From contig CAWARM010000013.1 in NCBI GenBank assembly GCA_963784425.1, positions 124,001-188,000 on the forward strand: a DNA stretch of 64,000 nucleotides. Direction: 5' to 3'. Below the pieces are notes generated by a model. That model had not been told where the DNA came from. It made no database searches and saw only the letters and a program-made list of their open reading frames with translations. Numbering within the stretch: position 1 is the first letter of the stretch; every line of letters begins with the position of its first letter. The position numbers were made by a program, and so were the translations under genes. This DNA is from SHZL01 sp963784425 (GTDB lineage: Bacteria > Pseudomonadota > Gammaproteobacteria > Xanthomonadales > SZUA-36). Shown here piece after piece: positions 44,803 through 54,514 of this stretch.

Positions 44803-45069
44803 TCAAATACCCATCTTCGCCAGGCTGTCCATGATCTGTGCCATGAATCGTTCCGCCACGGGATGGTTGGCGGCAAACTGGGTTTTCAACAAACGCGCAC
44901 GCTCCAGCACGCTTTCAAACACCTCGGGTCTGGGGCTGGGCGCAACCAGTTTGTGTATGTCTGCGTCCAGTTCGCGCACCAATGCCAGTGTCTCGACACT
45001 GACCGACTCTGTGTTCTCCAGTTCATGGTGCAGTTTTACCAATAATTTTTTAAGTTCCTGGTCGGGCAT
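44803..45069 (-). CDS. DUF4404-family small protein
   Basis: 88 residues with a DUF4404 pattern: LKKLLVKLHHELENTESVSVETLALVRELDADIHKLV, then RPEVFESVLERARLLKTQFAANHPVAERFMAQIMDSLAKMGI (in parts). Mostly helical, predicted cytoplasmic, with no known function. It stands alone, 170 bp from the divergent rapA start. Confidence 0.82.
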   Translation of the reverse strand: MPDQELKKLLVKLHHELENTESVSVETLALVRELDADIHKLVAPSPRPEVFESVLERARLLKTQFAANHPVAERFMAQIMDSLAKMGI

Positions 45070-45239
45070 TTTCAGGCCTGCCTGTTATGAGATTGTGTTG
45101 CTGGGAACACGATGTTACCTGATTGATGAGGTGGGCCGCAGCTAATACTGCGCATCTCAATGCGCAAATAAAATATTGTGGGACTGCTGTTTGTGACCTA
45201 TTATCCGCGGCCTTCCCGTGGCATCAATGAGTACTGCGT

Positions 45240-48122
45240 GTGACTGTAAGCTCCTTTCTTCCTGGCCAGCGCTGGGTGAGCAATACCGAATCGGAATTGG
45301 GACTGGGATTGGTTATCCAGGCGACCCATCGCCGTGTTGAGCTGGTTTTCCCCGCTGCCGCGGAGCGCCGCCTGTACGCCGTGGACAATGCACCGCTGAG
45401 CCGGGTGCAGTACCAGGCGGGCGAGCAGGTGCGCAGTGAAACCGGCCAGCCGCTGACGATAGATGCGGTGATGGAGGCCAATGGTTGCCTGATTTACAGC
45501 GGCTTCGACGAGCAAGGCCAGGCCGTCATACTGCCCGAGCGGGATTTAAACAGCCGCGTGCAGTTCAGCAAGCCCCAGGATCGCCTGTTCGCCGGGCAAA
45601 TCGACAAAAACCGGGCGTTTGAGCTGCGCTGCGATACCCTTGAGCACAACCGTCGCCAGCAACAATCCGCAGTGCGGGGCTTGCTGGGCCCCAGGGTGCA
45701 GCTACTGCCTCACCAGCTGTATATCGCCAGGGAAGTTTCCAGGCGCTATGCGCCGCGTGTACTGCTGGCGGACGAAGTGGGCCTGGGCAAAACCATCGAG
45801 GCCGGGCTGATACTGCACCAGCAACTGATTTCCGGGCGTGTGCAAAGGGCTCTGATCGTGGTCCCGGACAGCCTGCTGCATCAGTGGCTGGTGGAAATGC
45901 TGCGGCGCTTTAACCTGCTGTTTTCCATCATTGACGCAGAGCGCTGCGAGGCCCTGGAAGACTCGGATGAAAACCCCTTCGAGAGCAGCCAACTGGTGTT
46001 GTGCACACTGTCCTTCCTGCGCGACCATCCCGCGCAGCATGCCCGGGCCTTGGCCGCGGAATGGGATCTGCTCATTGTCGATGAAGCCCACCATCTGCAC
46101 TGGAGTGAAGAGTCAGCCAGCCCCGAATACCGCTGCATCGAAGCGCTGGCCAAACAGGCGCAGGGCTTGCTGCTGCTGACCGCCACGCCGGAACAACTGG
46201 GAGTGGCCAGCCATTTCGCCCGTCTGCGATTGCTCGACCCGGACCGTTACTACGATCTGCAGTCGTTCATTGCGGAAGAGCACAAACATCAACAGGTCAA
46301 TCGCCTGGTGCAGGACCTGGCAGCAGCAGATGTCCGCGCACGCCTGCTCCAGCGTGATGTGCAGGAACAATTACGCGGCTACCTTGGGGCGGCGGTGGTG
46401 AAGCCATTACTGGAGCTGGCGCGAAGTGAAGCCGGCGAGGAGTTTGCTGCCGCGGTCCGGGCGGTCATGCGCGACCTGCTGGACCGGCACGGCACCGGCA
46501 GGGTGCTGTTTCGCAACACCCGTGCTTCAGTCGGTGGCTTTCCCGATCGCCAACTGCTGAGCTACGCATTGGCCGCGCCTGATGATTACATCAGCAACAG
46601 CCTGGACGCCACCGCTGAGCAGTTGCTCGCACCGGAGCAATTACTGGGTGAGCTGTGGGTAGAGCACGACCCACGGGTGCCCTGGCTGGCCCGGTGGCTG
46701 AAACAGGGGTTGGAGCAACGCCGTGGCGAGAAGGTGCTGGTCATCTGTGCACACGCCACAACCGCCATGGCGCTGGAAGAACATCTGCGCCTGCGGGCCG
46801 GCACCCTTTCCGCCGTATTTCATGAAGGATTGACCCTGGTCGCACGCGACCGCGCCGCAGCTTACTTTTCCGACGAGGCACTGGGCGCCCAGGTACTGGT
46901 GTGCTCGGAAATTGGCAGCGAAGGGCGGAATTTCCAGTTTGCCCACCACCTGGTGTTGTTTGACCTGCCCCTGAACCCGGACCTGCTGGAGCAGCGCATT
47001 GGCCGCCTCGACCGCATTGGCCAGACTCATACGGTGCAGATCCACGTGCCCTTTTATGCCGCGAGCGCCCAGGCAGTGTTGCTCAACTGGTATCACGAGG
47101 GCCTGAACGCCTGCGAGCACATTTGCCCCGCCGGGCAGACGCTGTACCAGCAATTTGAAATCGACCTTCGCCACTGCCTGCTGAACGCCGGTGACGAATC
47201 TGCACTGGCCGGTTTGCTGCAACGCACCCGGGACCAGGCTACCGCGACCCTGCTGGCATTACAACAAGGCCGGGACCGCCTGCTGGAACTGAACTCCTTC
47301 AACAGCGAGCAGGCCGATCACATCATGGACGAGCTGGTCCAGGAAGAAAGAAGCCAGGTACTTTCAGCGTACATGGAGCAACTATTCGACCAATTTGGCG
47401 TGGAACAGGATCACCATTCCAGCAACAGCCTGGTCTTGCGCCCGGGTGCGCACATGCTGGTGGAGAGTTTTCCCGCTCTGCCGGAAGACGGCATAACAGC
47501 CACCTACCGGCGTGACCTCGCCCTGTCGCGCGAAGACATGCACTACCTGACCTGGGAACACCCGCTGGTCAGTGGCGCGATGGACCTGGTGTTGAATGGA
47601 GAGTTCGGCAACGCCACGGTCTGCACCCTGAAATTGCCGCCGCTGAAACCGGGCACAATCCTGCTTGAAGCGATTTTCAGCCTGTCCTGTGTTGCCCCCG
47701 GGGAACTGCAACTGCAGCGCTACTTGCCCCAAACCACGGTTCGCGTGCTGCTGGATGGCCTGCACAATGATTTAAGCACCCTGCTGGGCAGTGCATACCT
47801 CAACAGGCTGGCGCAGGAAACACCACTGCACAGTGCTCGTGAGCTGGTGCGGCACACGCGGCCACAGCTTACCGCGATGCTGGCGCAGGCACAGGTGCTG
47901 GCTGAAGCCCACGCAGTGGCACTGCGTGCTGAAGCGGCAACCACCATGCGCGCAGAACAGAAGATCGAGCTGGAACGAATGCAAGCCCTGGCCGCAGTGA
48001 ATCCGAACATACGCCCGCAGGAAGTCCACTACCTGCAGGAAACAGCAGAGCGCCTGCACGGCTTCATCCACAGCGCGCAATTGCGACTGGATGCCATCCG
48101 GGTGGCGGCGGTAACCGAATAA
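45240..48122 (+). CDS. rapA: RNA polymerase-associated Swi2/Snf2 ATPase RapA
   Basis: 960 residues from a GTG at 45240 (relatives are about 960-970). It starts with the Tudor-like N-terminal domain (LPGQRWVSNTESELGLGLV), then the Swi2/Snf2 core: VLLADEVGLGKTIEAGLIL (motif I), LIVDEAHHLHW (II), LLLTATPEQLG (III), LVCSEIGSEGRNFQFAHHLV and the arginine-finger region LEQRIGRLDRIGQ. The C-terminal half binds RNA polymerase. RapA helps recycle stalled polymerase under salt or stress conditions. Supports a gammaproteobacterial origin. Ends 95 bp before the Fhs start. Confidence 0.96.
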   Translation: MTVSSFLPGQRWVSNTESELGLGLVIQATHRRVELVFPAAAERRLYAVDNAPLSRVQYQAGEQVRSETGQPLTIDAVMEANGCLIYSGFDEQGQAVILPERDLNSRVQFSKPQDRLFAGQIDKNRAFELRCDTLEHNRRQQQSAVRGLLGPRVQLLPHQLYIAREVSRRYAPRVLLADEVGLGKTIEAGLILHQQLISGRVQRALIVVPDSLLHQWLVEMLRRFNLLFSIIDAERCEALEDSDENPFESSQLVLCTLSFLRDHPAQHARALAAEWDLLIVDEAHHLHWSEESASPEYRCIEALAKQAQGLLLLTATPEQLGVASHFARLRLLDPDRYYDLQSFIAEEHKHQQVNRLVQDLAAADVRARLLQRDVQEQLRGYLGAAVVKPLLELARSEAGEEFAAAVRAVMRDLLDRHGTGRVLFRNTRASVGGFPDRQLLSYALAAPDDYISNSLDATAEQLLAPEQLLGELWVEHDPRVPWLARWLKQGLEQRRGEKVLVICAHATTAMALEEHLRLRAGTLSAVFHEGLTLVARDRAAAYFSDEALGAQVLVCSEIGSEGRNFQFAHHLVLFDLPLNPDLLEQRIGRLDRIGQTHTVQIHVPFYAASAQAVLLNWYHEGLNACEHICPAGQTLYQQFEIDLRHCLLNAGDESALAGLLQRTRDQATATLLALQQGRDRLLELNSFNSEQADHIMDELVQEERSQVLSAYMEQLFDQFGVEQDHHSSNSLVLRPGAHMLVESFPALPEDGITATYRRDLALSREDMHYLTWEHPLVSGAMDLVLNGEFGNATVCTLKLPPLKPGTILLEAIFSLSCVAPGELQLQRYLPQTTVRVLLDGLHNDLSTLLGSAYLNRLAQETPLHSARELVRHTRPQLTAMLAQAQVLAEAHAVALRAEAATTMRAEQKIELERMQALAAVNPNIRPQEVHYLQETAERLHGFIHSAQLRLDAIRVAAVTE

Positions 48123-48217
48123 GCAGACCAATTAAAGTCATACTGTTGGCTGCTTTTGGCAATTTCAGCCCAACCGGCATGCGGTTATACTCCGGCGAAA
48201 AGGAAACAAGGACCACC

Positions 48218-49897
48218 ATGAGCAACACATTGTCAGATCTGGACATCACCCGGGCCAACAAAACCTTGCCTATTTCAAAAGTAGCCGCGGGCCTCGGAAT
48301 ACCGCTCAAGGACCTGATCCCGTATGGCCATGACAAGGCCAAGATCAGCTACGACTTCCTGGAAAACCTGGGCGACCAGCCGGACGGCAAGCTGATCCTG
48401 GTGACCGCAATTTCTCCTACCCCGGCCGGCGAGGGCAAGACCACGACCACGGTGGGGCTGGGCGATGGCCTGTGCAAAATCGGCAAGAAGGCCATTATTT
48501 GCCTGCGGGAGCCCAGTCTCGGGCCCTGCTTCGGCATGAAAGGCGGCGCCGCGGGCGGCGGCTATGCGCAAGTCGTGCCCATGACCGATATCAATCTGCA
48601 TTTTACCGGTGACTTTCATGCCATCGGCGCGGCCCATAACCTCTTGTCAGCGGTGATCGACAACCACATTCACTGGGATAACACGCTCAACATCGACCCG
48701 CGCCGCATCACCTGGAAACGGGTGATGGACATGAACGACCGGGCCTTGCGCGAGATCACCAGCGGCCTGGGCGGACCCGGTAACGGGATCCCGCGCGAAG
48801 CCGGTTTCGATATTACGGTGGCTTCTGAAATCATGGCCATTTTCTGCCTTGCCACCAGCCTCGACGACCTGCAGCAAAGAATCGGCAGAATAGTCATTGG
48901 CCAAACGCGCACTCTGGAGCCCGTTACGGTGGAACAACTCAAGGTAGCGGGAGCCATGACGGCCCTGCTGCGCGATGCCTTCCAGCCCAATCTGGTGCAA
49001 ACCCTGGAGCACAACCCCGCGTTCATGCACGGTGGCCCGTTTGCCAATATTGCTCACGGCTGCAATTCAGTGATGGCCACCCGGACTGCATTAAAACTGG
49101 CGGACTACGTGGTCACGGAAGCCGGTTTTGGCGCTGACCTCGGTGCGGAGAAGTTTTTTGACATCAAGTGCCGCAAGGCCGGACTACAGCCTAACGCTGC
49201 TGTGCTGGTGGCGACCGTTAAAGCACTGAAGATGCATGGCGGTGTCAGCAAGGACAACCTGAAAACGGAAAACGTGGCTGCGGTGCTCAAAGGCTGCAAG
49301 AACCTCGGGCGGCACATTCGCAACATCGGCCAGTTTGGCGTGCCGGTCACGGTGGCCATCAACCATTTCACTGCGGACACAGCGGCGGAACATGCCGCCA
49401 TCAAGACGTTTTGTGCCGAGCTGGGGGTTGAGTGCACGGTATGTTCGCATTGGGAGAAGGGTGGCGAAGGTGCGGTGGAACTGGCCGAACGGGTAGTCGA
49501 ACTCATCAACCACAAGAAGTCCCAATTTCGCACCTTGTACGACGATGACATGAGCTTGTGGGACAAGACCAGGCATATTGCGCGAACGATTTACGGAGCA
49601 GAGGACATCCTTGCCGACAAGAAAGTACGTGACCAGTTCGCGCAACTGGAAGCGGCAGGCTACGGACGTTTTCCCGTATGCATGGCCAAGACACAGTACA
49701 GTTTTTCCACCGACCCGGCTTTGCTGGGCGCTCCTTCCGGCCACGACGTGCCGATCAGGGAAGTCCGCTTGTCCGCCGGGGCTGAGTTTGTCGTGGTCAT
49801 TTGCGGTGAGATCATGACCATGCCGGGCTTGCCCCGCAGACCTTCATCGGAAAACATCAGTGTCAATCAAAGCAAGGAAATCGAGGGACTGTTCTAG
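48218..49897 (+). CDS. fhs: Formate-tetrahydrofolate ligase
   Basis: 559 residues from the ATG at 48218 with AAAAGGAAAC upstream. It has the ATP site SPTPAGEGKTTTTVGLGDGL, the REPSLGPCFGMKGGAAGGGYAQVVPM segment, MTDINLHFTGDFHAI, the folate region and the C-terminal PGLPRRPSSENI, all standard. It makes 10-formyl-THF from formate, THF and ATP. No folD or other one-carbon gene stands beside it here. Confidence 0.96.
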   Translation: MSNTLSDLDITRANKTLPISKVAAGLGIPLKDLIPYGHDKAKISYDFLENLGDQPDGKLILVTAISPTPAGEGKTTTTVGLGDGLCKIGKKAIICLREPSLGPCFGMKGGAAGGGYAQVVPMTDINLHFTGDFHAIGAAHNLLSAVIDNHIHWDNTLNIDPRRITWKRVMDMNDRALREITSGLGGPGNGIPREAGFDITVASEIMAIFCLATSLDDLQQRIGRIVIGQTRTLEPVTVEQLKVAGAMTALLRDAFQPNLVQTLEHNPAFMHGGPFANIAHGCNSVMATRTALKLADYVVTEAGFGADLGAEKFFDIKCRKAGLQPNAAVLVATVKALKMHGGVSKDNLKTENVAAVLKGCKNLGRHIRNIGQFGVPVTVAINHFTADTAAEHAAIKTFCAELGVECTVCSHWEKGGEGAVELAERVVELINHKKSQFRTLYDDDMSLWDKTRHIARTIYGAEDILADKKVRDQFAQLEAAGYGRFPVCMAKTQYSFSTDPALLGAPSGHDVPIREVRLSAGAEFVVVICGEIMTMPGLPRRPSSENISVNQSKEIEGLF

Positions 49898-49929
49898 TGC
49901 GGAGTTGCCTGGTTGAATAGCCCTTATTG

Positions 49930-50208
49930 CTAATTCCAGCTCGGCTGGGCAATGATCAGGATCAGAAAGAACAACGCACCCAGGATGCCGGGAATGGCCA
50001 GCAGCCAGAGGATGACCAGGGCAGTTTTTTGCTGACCGGCCGCGTGCAAAGCCCGGCTGCCGTACAGGATTGCACCCAGCCCCAGCAGGATGCAGACCCA
50101 CAACGCCATGTTGAACGATGAAACCGAACCGTCGGCCAGGCCGACAAAGAAAAAACCAACAAATATCGCAGCGATGACTGCATCAAACCACCACAATGCA
50201 CGGTACAT
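49930..50208 (-). CDS. Small three-helix membrane protein, unknown
   Basis: 92 residues with three hydrophobic segments (MYRALWWFDAVIAAIFVGFFFVG, then a middle one around 35-52, and ALVILWLLAIPGILGALFFLILI). It looks like an inner-membrane protein of unknown family. It is divergent from the membrane protein at 50377, and its own end is 33 bp from the Fhs end, convergent. Confidence 0.65.
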   Translation of the reverse strand: MYRALWWFDAVIAAIFVGFFFVGLADGSVSSFNMALWVCILLGLGAILYGSRALHAAGQQKTALVILWLLAIPGILGALFFLILIIAQPSWN

Positions 50209-50376
50209 GCTCCTGCTCCTCCCTTGTGCCTGTAAAGACTATATTTTCTTTTTGCGCCCAACTCCATAAGTTGACGTGTCCGGACTGCTTTGGTGCGCCA
50301 CCGAACAGACTCAGGCGCGGCGCGCGGGTAAGGTTTGCGCTGTGAGGAAGTATCACCAACCTGGAGGGAGCATGTG

Positions 50377-50595
50377 ATGAGTTCAATGAAAATGGTGGCA
50401 TTTGTCCTGATCCTGGTCGGCGCGCTCGCGCTGGCGTATGGCGGCTTCACCTACACCAAGGATACCCACGATGCCGATATCGGCCCGATTCACATGTCCG
50501 TTGAAGAAAAAGAGCGGGTCAATATTCCACTTTGGGCCGGCGTGGGCGCGATCGTGCTCGGCGGTGTGCTGCTCGTGGGCGGATTCAAACGATAA
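50377..50595 (+). CDS. DUF3185-like small membrane protein
   Basis: 72 residues from the ATG at 50377, just after GGAGGGAG; the frame opens at 50335. Two hydrophobic segments flank a soluble loop (KMVAFVLILVGALALAYGGF; then WAGVGAIVLGGVLLVGGF), a loop with HDADIGPIHMSVEEKERVNIP between. It matches the DUF3185-like short membrane protein pattern, unknown function. The lipoprotein gene follows 29 bp later. Confidence 0.65.
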   Translation: MSSMKMVAFVLILVGALALAYGGFTYTKDTHDADIGPIHMSVEEKERVNIPLWAGVGAIVLGGVLLVGGFKR

Positions 50596-50624
50596 CTTGT
50601 AGCAACTCAAGGAGTTAATTGCAA

Positions 50625-51107
50625 ATGAATGGTCAATCAAATCGTATTATGAAAGTTACCAAAGGGGTGCTGGCCGCGATGGCAGGGCTGACGCTTGCTT
50701 CCTGTGCATCTACCCGATCGTCTCCAGAACAGGTAGCCGCGAGCAATCCCACCGTTACCTATGAATACCGCAACGACGATGAATTGATCCAGGCCAACCA
50801 GAAGGCAATTACATTTTGTAATCAGTATCAGGCCTTGCCCCGGGCGCAGAGTTTTGACAACAATGAGGAACATCATGGGCATCGGGTCATTTTCGAATGT
50901 GTCGGCGCGAGTTCGTTTTCAAGTGTTCCCCAGCGTCAATCCAATTCTGATCTCACCTACAACTTTCGCACCGACCAGGAACTGCTGGACGTGTCGAGGG
51001 ATGCACAGATTTACTGCCTGAACAGCGGAGCGCCGGAGATGGATTCCAATATCATTGTCCAGTCAAACGGCAGTAAAACCGTTACGTTCCGCTGCAGCCA
51101 ACGGTAG
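50625..51107 (+). CDS. Small lipoprotein, unknown function
   Basis: 160 residues from the ATG at 50625 (AAGGAG ten bases upstream; a TTG at 50619 is also open). A lipobox is present: LAAMAGLTLASC, Cys around 32. The mature part has two similar modules: TYEYRNDDELIQANQKAITFCNQ and TYNFRTDQELLDVSRDAQIYCLN, each followed by a TVxFxC strand. No family is recognised. It may be co-transcribed with the preceding membrane gene. A hairpin with short T-rich end follows at 51156. Confidence 0.7.
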   Translation: MNGQSNRIMKVTKGVLAAMAGLTLASCASTRSSPEQVAASNPTVTYEYRNDDELIQANQKAITFCNQYQALPRAQSFDNNEEHHGHRVIFECVGASSFSSVPQRQSNSDLTYNFRTDQELLDVSRDAQIYCLNSGAPEMDSNIIVQSNGSKTVTFRCSQR

Positions 51108-51155
51108 AACAATAACCAGGTAGTAAAAGAGTACACTGGCGCTCCCTTGCGCACC

Positions 51156-51181
51156 GGTGCGACGCACAAAGCCGTCGCACC
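51156..51181 (+). terminator. Putative hairpin terminator after the lipoprotein
   Basis: Perfect 9-bp stem GGTGCGACG (51156-51164) and CGTCGCACC (51173-51181) with an 8-base loop CACAAAGC, followed by TTGTT. The stem is strong but the T tract is weak. It lies 49 bp after the gene stop and before the promoter region of the next gene. A 12-bp palindrome CGCACCGGTGCG overlaps its left arm at 51149-51160. Confidence 0.5.
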
Positions 51182-51289
51182 TTGTTCAGACTGTATTCAT
51201 GTAGACGCGGATATAGTGCACTCCTAGCAATCCACTATGGGTTTCAGTCTGGTTCAGGCACTGTGGTTGCTTCAGCAAGGGAGTTCGAC

Positions 51290-54200
51290 GTGAACATTCG
51301 ATTCGTGGCTTGGCTTTGGTCCTTTTCGCTGCTGGTCGCTCTTTTTTCAGATGGTATACAGGCGCAGGACAGCGTCTGGCCCCGTACTTTGCCGATCGAG
51401 GGTGGAACCATCACCATCTACCCACTGCAAGCGGATGATTTGAAAGGTGATATTTCCCACTTTCGCGGTGCATTGGCGTACCGGAAAACCGCCGATTCGA
51501 CCACGGTATTCGGTGCTGGCTGGTTTGAATCCCGTGTTGAAATAGACCGTGTGAACGGTACCGTTCACCCGCTTGATCTCAAGGTCACAGAAACGCGCTT
51601 CCCGGCCGGCACGGACGATGTGCAGGAAGAATTTACCGCTGCCTTTGCACAGCAGGCTCCAGGCTGGAACCTCAGCTTCCCGCTCAGTGAATTTGAAAAC
51701 TCCCTGGAAACGGCAGAGCAGGAAGCAAAATCGGCTCAAAACATCAATACAGCGCCGCCCACGATCCTGTATCGGGATCATCCTGCGTTATTGGTCAATA
51801 TCGATGGTAATCCCGTCTTTCGCAGCATCGAAAACAGCAATTACCAGGCCGTCATCAATACCCCCTATCCGTTGATTTTCGACGGCAAGACCTATTACCT
51901 CAATGCCGCGCAAGGCGCCTGGTACCGTGCGGACAGCGCTACCGGGCCGTATCGCTTTGATACCAACCCGCCGGCAGACGTAGTTGCCATGGTTGAGGCC
52001 GCCGCAGCGAAGGACGAAACGCGTCCGGTGTCCACTGAGAAAGTAACGGCAGCCAATGCGCCGGAAATCGTGGTGGCGACCACGCCTTCGGAACTGATCG
52101 TTACCGAAGGGCCTGCCGAATTCGTGCCGCTGGCCGATGATCTGCTGGTACTCGACAATTCGGCAGACGATGTATTCATGCACATCAGCTCACAGCAGTA
52201 TTACCTTGTGCTGTCCGGGCGTTGGTACCAATCGCCCTCGCTGAATGGGCCGTGGACTTACCGTCCAGCCAACGCCTTGCCCGTGGCGTTTACCAATATC
52301 CCGGCAAATTCTGATCAAGCGGACTCACGTGTCTATGTGGCTGGAACAAATGAAGCGCACGAAGCGGTTCTGGATGCGCAGATCCCGGTGACCGCGGCCG
52401 TAGCCCGGGGCCCGGTGGATTTAGATGTGACGTACGACGGCGCCCCCAGCTTTGAACCGGTACAGGGCACCAATATGCGATACGCCGACAATACGGCTTC
52501 CACCGTGATCGAATCAGATCGCCAATACTTCATGGTTGAAGACGGGGTCTGGTACATCTCGGCTACACCCAACGGCCCCTGGGAAGTTTCAGATTATCGG
52601 CCTGAAGAAGTCGCTGCTATCGCGCCGGAGTCACCGGTGTACAACGTCAAATACGTGTACGTCTATGACAGCACGCCGGAATATGTCTACACCGGTTACA
52701 CACCGGGCTACATGGGCAGTTACGTCTATGGCAACTCTATCGTGTATGGCACGGGTTATTACTACGACCCGTGGATTTCATCCAGTTATTACTATCCAGG
52801 CTACAGCACCTGGGGCTTCAACGTGGGCTACAACCCCTGGACCGGCTGGAACTTCGGCTTGAGTTGGGGTTGGGGACCATTCTCCATCGGCTTCTATACA
52901 GGCGGCTATTGGCACCAGAACCAGTACTGGAATTGTGGAGGCTATGGTTACTGGGGCCCCGGTGGGTACGGTGGCTATGGTGGCCACGGAGGTGGTAACT
53001 GGGGTGGCGATGATCACTGGGGCCATGGTGGCAACGACGGTGGCGGCTGGGGTGGTCACAACGGCGGTGGTGACTACGGTGGTGGTAATGGCGGAGGCGA
53101 CTACGGCGGTGGCTACGCCGGTCTTGGCGGGATCAATCGCACCGGGAGCGGCCAGGACACATCGGGCCTCGACAGTGCCAATACCTACGCTCGGAACGCA
53201 GATCTTTACCGCAATCGCGCTCAGCGGGCAAGCGTCGCTGCCATTGATGATCGTGGCGGTGATCGGACCGCCGGCCTGGCTCGTGGAACAGCGCAGACGA
53301 GCGGGGACCTTGCGAGGAACTCCGCTAACCCAGTCGGACGAAGAGGAAATCTGGGTATCGGCAACCAGGGCAGAGCTGCGCCAGCGAAAACAGGCGCTAA
53401 CCAGACTGATCCGGTAAAGGTTGCTGACTTACGCGCCAAGGCGCAGCAGCGCGATGCCACGCTTGGGGCAGATCGCGGCATGCTGTTCGCGGACAACAAC
53501 CGGCCTGGAGAGCGAAGTGCCCTTGCTCCCCTGGATCGCAGTGCGCTCAAAAATGCAGCGAGGGCGCCTGCAAAAGGTGCAATGGGACGCACAAACAGCA
53601 CGCCAGGGGATGCCAGTCGTGTTGCGAACACCAGGCCAGGGGGCAACGTGACCCAACGTGGCGTTACAGATCGCAGCTTGACCCAACGCAGCGTTACAGA
53701 TAACAGCGTGACAGATCGCCGCATGTCTGATGGCCGCGCGTCTGATCGCCGCACGTCTGATCAATTAGGCCGTCCAACGGCAGGCGCCCAGCCACGTGCA
53801 TCAGCGCCCGGACAGAACGGCCGCAGCACCAGGGAGCCGTATCTCACAGCTGGCGGACCCCCACAACGCAATGCTTCACCGGGAAGTACGCAGCAACGCA
53901 GCGTTCCACAGCAGGCCAGTGCTCCACAGCAACGCAGCGCCCCGCAACAGCGCAGTGCTGCACAACAACGCAGCGTCCCACAGCAGGCCAGTGCGGCACC
54001 ACTCCAACGCGGCGCTCCACAACAACGCAGTGCGCCACAGCAACGCAGTGCACCGCAGCAACGTAGCGCACCGCAACAGCAAAGCGCCCCGCAGCAGGCC
54101 AGCGCTCCACAGCAACGTAGTGCTCCGCAACAACGCAGTGCGCCACAGCAATATAGTGCTCCACAACGGCAAAGTGCTCCACAGCAACGCAGCGTCCCGC

Positions 54201-54340
54201 AGCAGGCCAGCGCTCCACAGCAACGCAGTGCGCCACAACAATATAGTGCTCCACAACGGCAAAGTGCTCCACAGCAACGCAGTGCTCCGCAACAGCGCAA
54301 TGCTTCCCCACAGCGCAGTGCTTGGCATAGGGGAGAGTAA
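51290..54340 (+). CDS. Secreted repeat-rich protein with Tyr/Gly and Gln/Ser tracts
   Basis: About 1016 residues from a GTG at 51290 (AGGGAG before it), giving a clean signal peptide NIRFVAWLWSFSLLVALFSDG. The first part has three similar modules with a YY..xGxWY..S..xGPW pattern (YYLNAAQGAWYRADSATGPY, QYYLVLSGRWYQSPSLNGPW, QYFMVEDGVWYISATPNGPW). A Tyr/Gly-rich segment follows (PGYMGSYVYGNSIVYGTGYY), then a Gly/Asp/His stretch. The last 180 residues are tracts of PQQRSA units, with a short VTQR/VTDRS repeat just before them. The middle resembles proteins annotated as carbohydrate-binding family V/XII, so a surface or matrix role is plausible. The function is inference. Confidence 0.8.
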   Translation: MNIRFVAWLWSFSLLVALFSDGIQAQDSVWPRTLPIEGGTITIYPLQADDLKGDISHFRGALAYRKTADSTTVFGAGWFESRVEIDRVNGTVHPLDLKVTETRFPAGTDDVQEEFTAAFAQQAPGWNLSFPLSEFENSLETAEQEAKSAQNINTAPPTILYRDHPALLVNIDGNPVFRSIENSNYQAVINTPYPLIFDGKTYYLNAAQGAWYRADSATGPYRFDTNPPADVVAMVEAAAAKDETRPVSTEKVTAANAPEIVVATTPSELIVTEGPAEFVPLADDLLVLDNSADDVFMHISSQQYYLVLSGRWYQSPSLNGPWTYRPANALPVAFTNIPANSDQADSRVYVAGTNEAHEAVLDAQIPVTAAVARGPVDLDVTYDGAPSFEPVQGTNMRYADNTASTVIESDRQYFMVEDGVWYISATPNGPWEVSDYRPEEVAAIAPESPVYNVKYVYVYDSTPEYVYTGYTPGYMGSYVYGNSIVYGTGYYYDPWISSSYYYPGYSTWGFNVGYNPWTGWNFGLSWGWGPFSIGFYTGGYWHQNQYWNCGGYGYWGPGGYGGYGGHGGGNWGGDDHWGHGGNDGGGWGGHNGGGDYGGGNGGGDYGGGYAGLGGINRTGSGQDTSGLDSANTYARNADLYRNRAQRASVAAIDDRGGDRTAGLARGTAQTSGDLARNSANPVGRRGNLGIGNQGRAAPAKTGANQTDPVKVADLRAKAQQRDATLGADRGMLFADNNRPGERSALAPLDRSALKNAARAPAKGAMGRTNSTPGDASRVANTRPGGNVTQRGVTDRSLTQRSVTDNSVTDRRMSDGRASDRRTSDQLGRPTAGAQPRASAPGQNGRSTREPYLTAGGPPQRNASPGSTQQRSVPQQASAPQQRSAPQQRSAAQQRSVPQQASAAPLQRGAPQQRSAPQQRSAPQQRSAPQQQSAPQQASAPQQRSAPQQRSAPQQYSAPQRQSAPQQRSVPQQASAPQQRSAPQQYSAPQRQSAPQQRSAPQQRNASPQRSAWHRGE
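53893..54320 (+). repeat. PQQRSA-encoding tandem repeat region
   Basis: About 428 bp made of imperfect 18-bp units that translate to variants of APQQRS, with occasional VPQQAS and YSAPQRQ substitutions. The unit is a multiple of three, so copy changes keep the frame. The protein is rich in Gln, Pro, Ser and Arg over this stretch. Confidence 0.8.
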
Positions 54341-54407
54341 AGGCTTTTTGTGAGGTGGCTGGAGGATATCGGCGAAATGGGTAAGTGACAGACGGCGACA
54401 GTCAGAC

Positions 54408-54421
54408 GTGCGCCAGCGCAC
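54408..54421. promoter_or_regulatory. 14-bp dyad, site 1 (before PAS-kinase operon)
   Basis: GTGCGCCAGCGCAC, perfect inverted GTGCGC halves around CA, 93 bp before the kinase ATG at 54515. It is the best of three matching sites (see also 61728 and 61832). A Crp/Fnr-type gene lies in the operon it faces. Confidence 0.5.
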
Positions 54422-54514
54422 AGACAGCCAACGTAACTGCTGCCATGGTAGGTTGGTCTGTGCAACGCGGATCCTCCGCTATGCAGCAGGTACCATCTGA
54501 ACCGGAGACCAGCC

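Noticed and set aside
53893..54320. CRISPR-like array
   Set aside because: The repeats are contiguous with no spacers, follow the reading frame of one protein and are too variable for a CRISPR.
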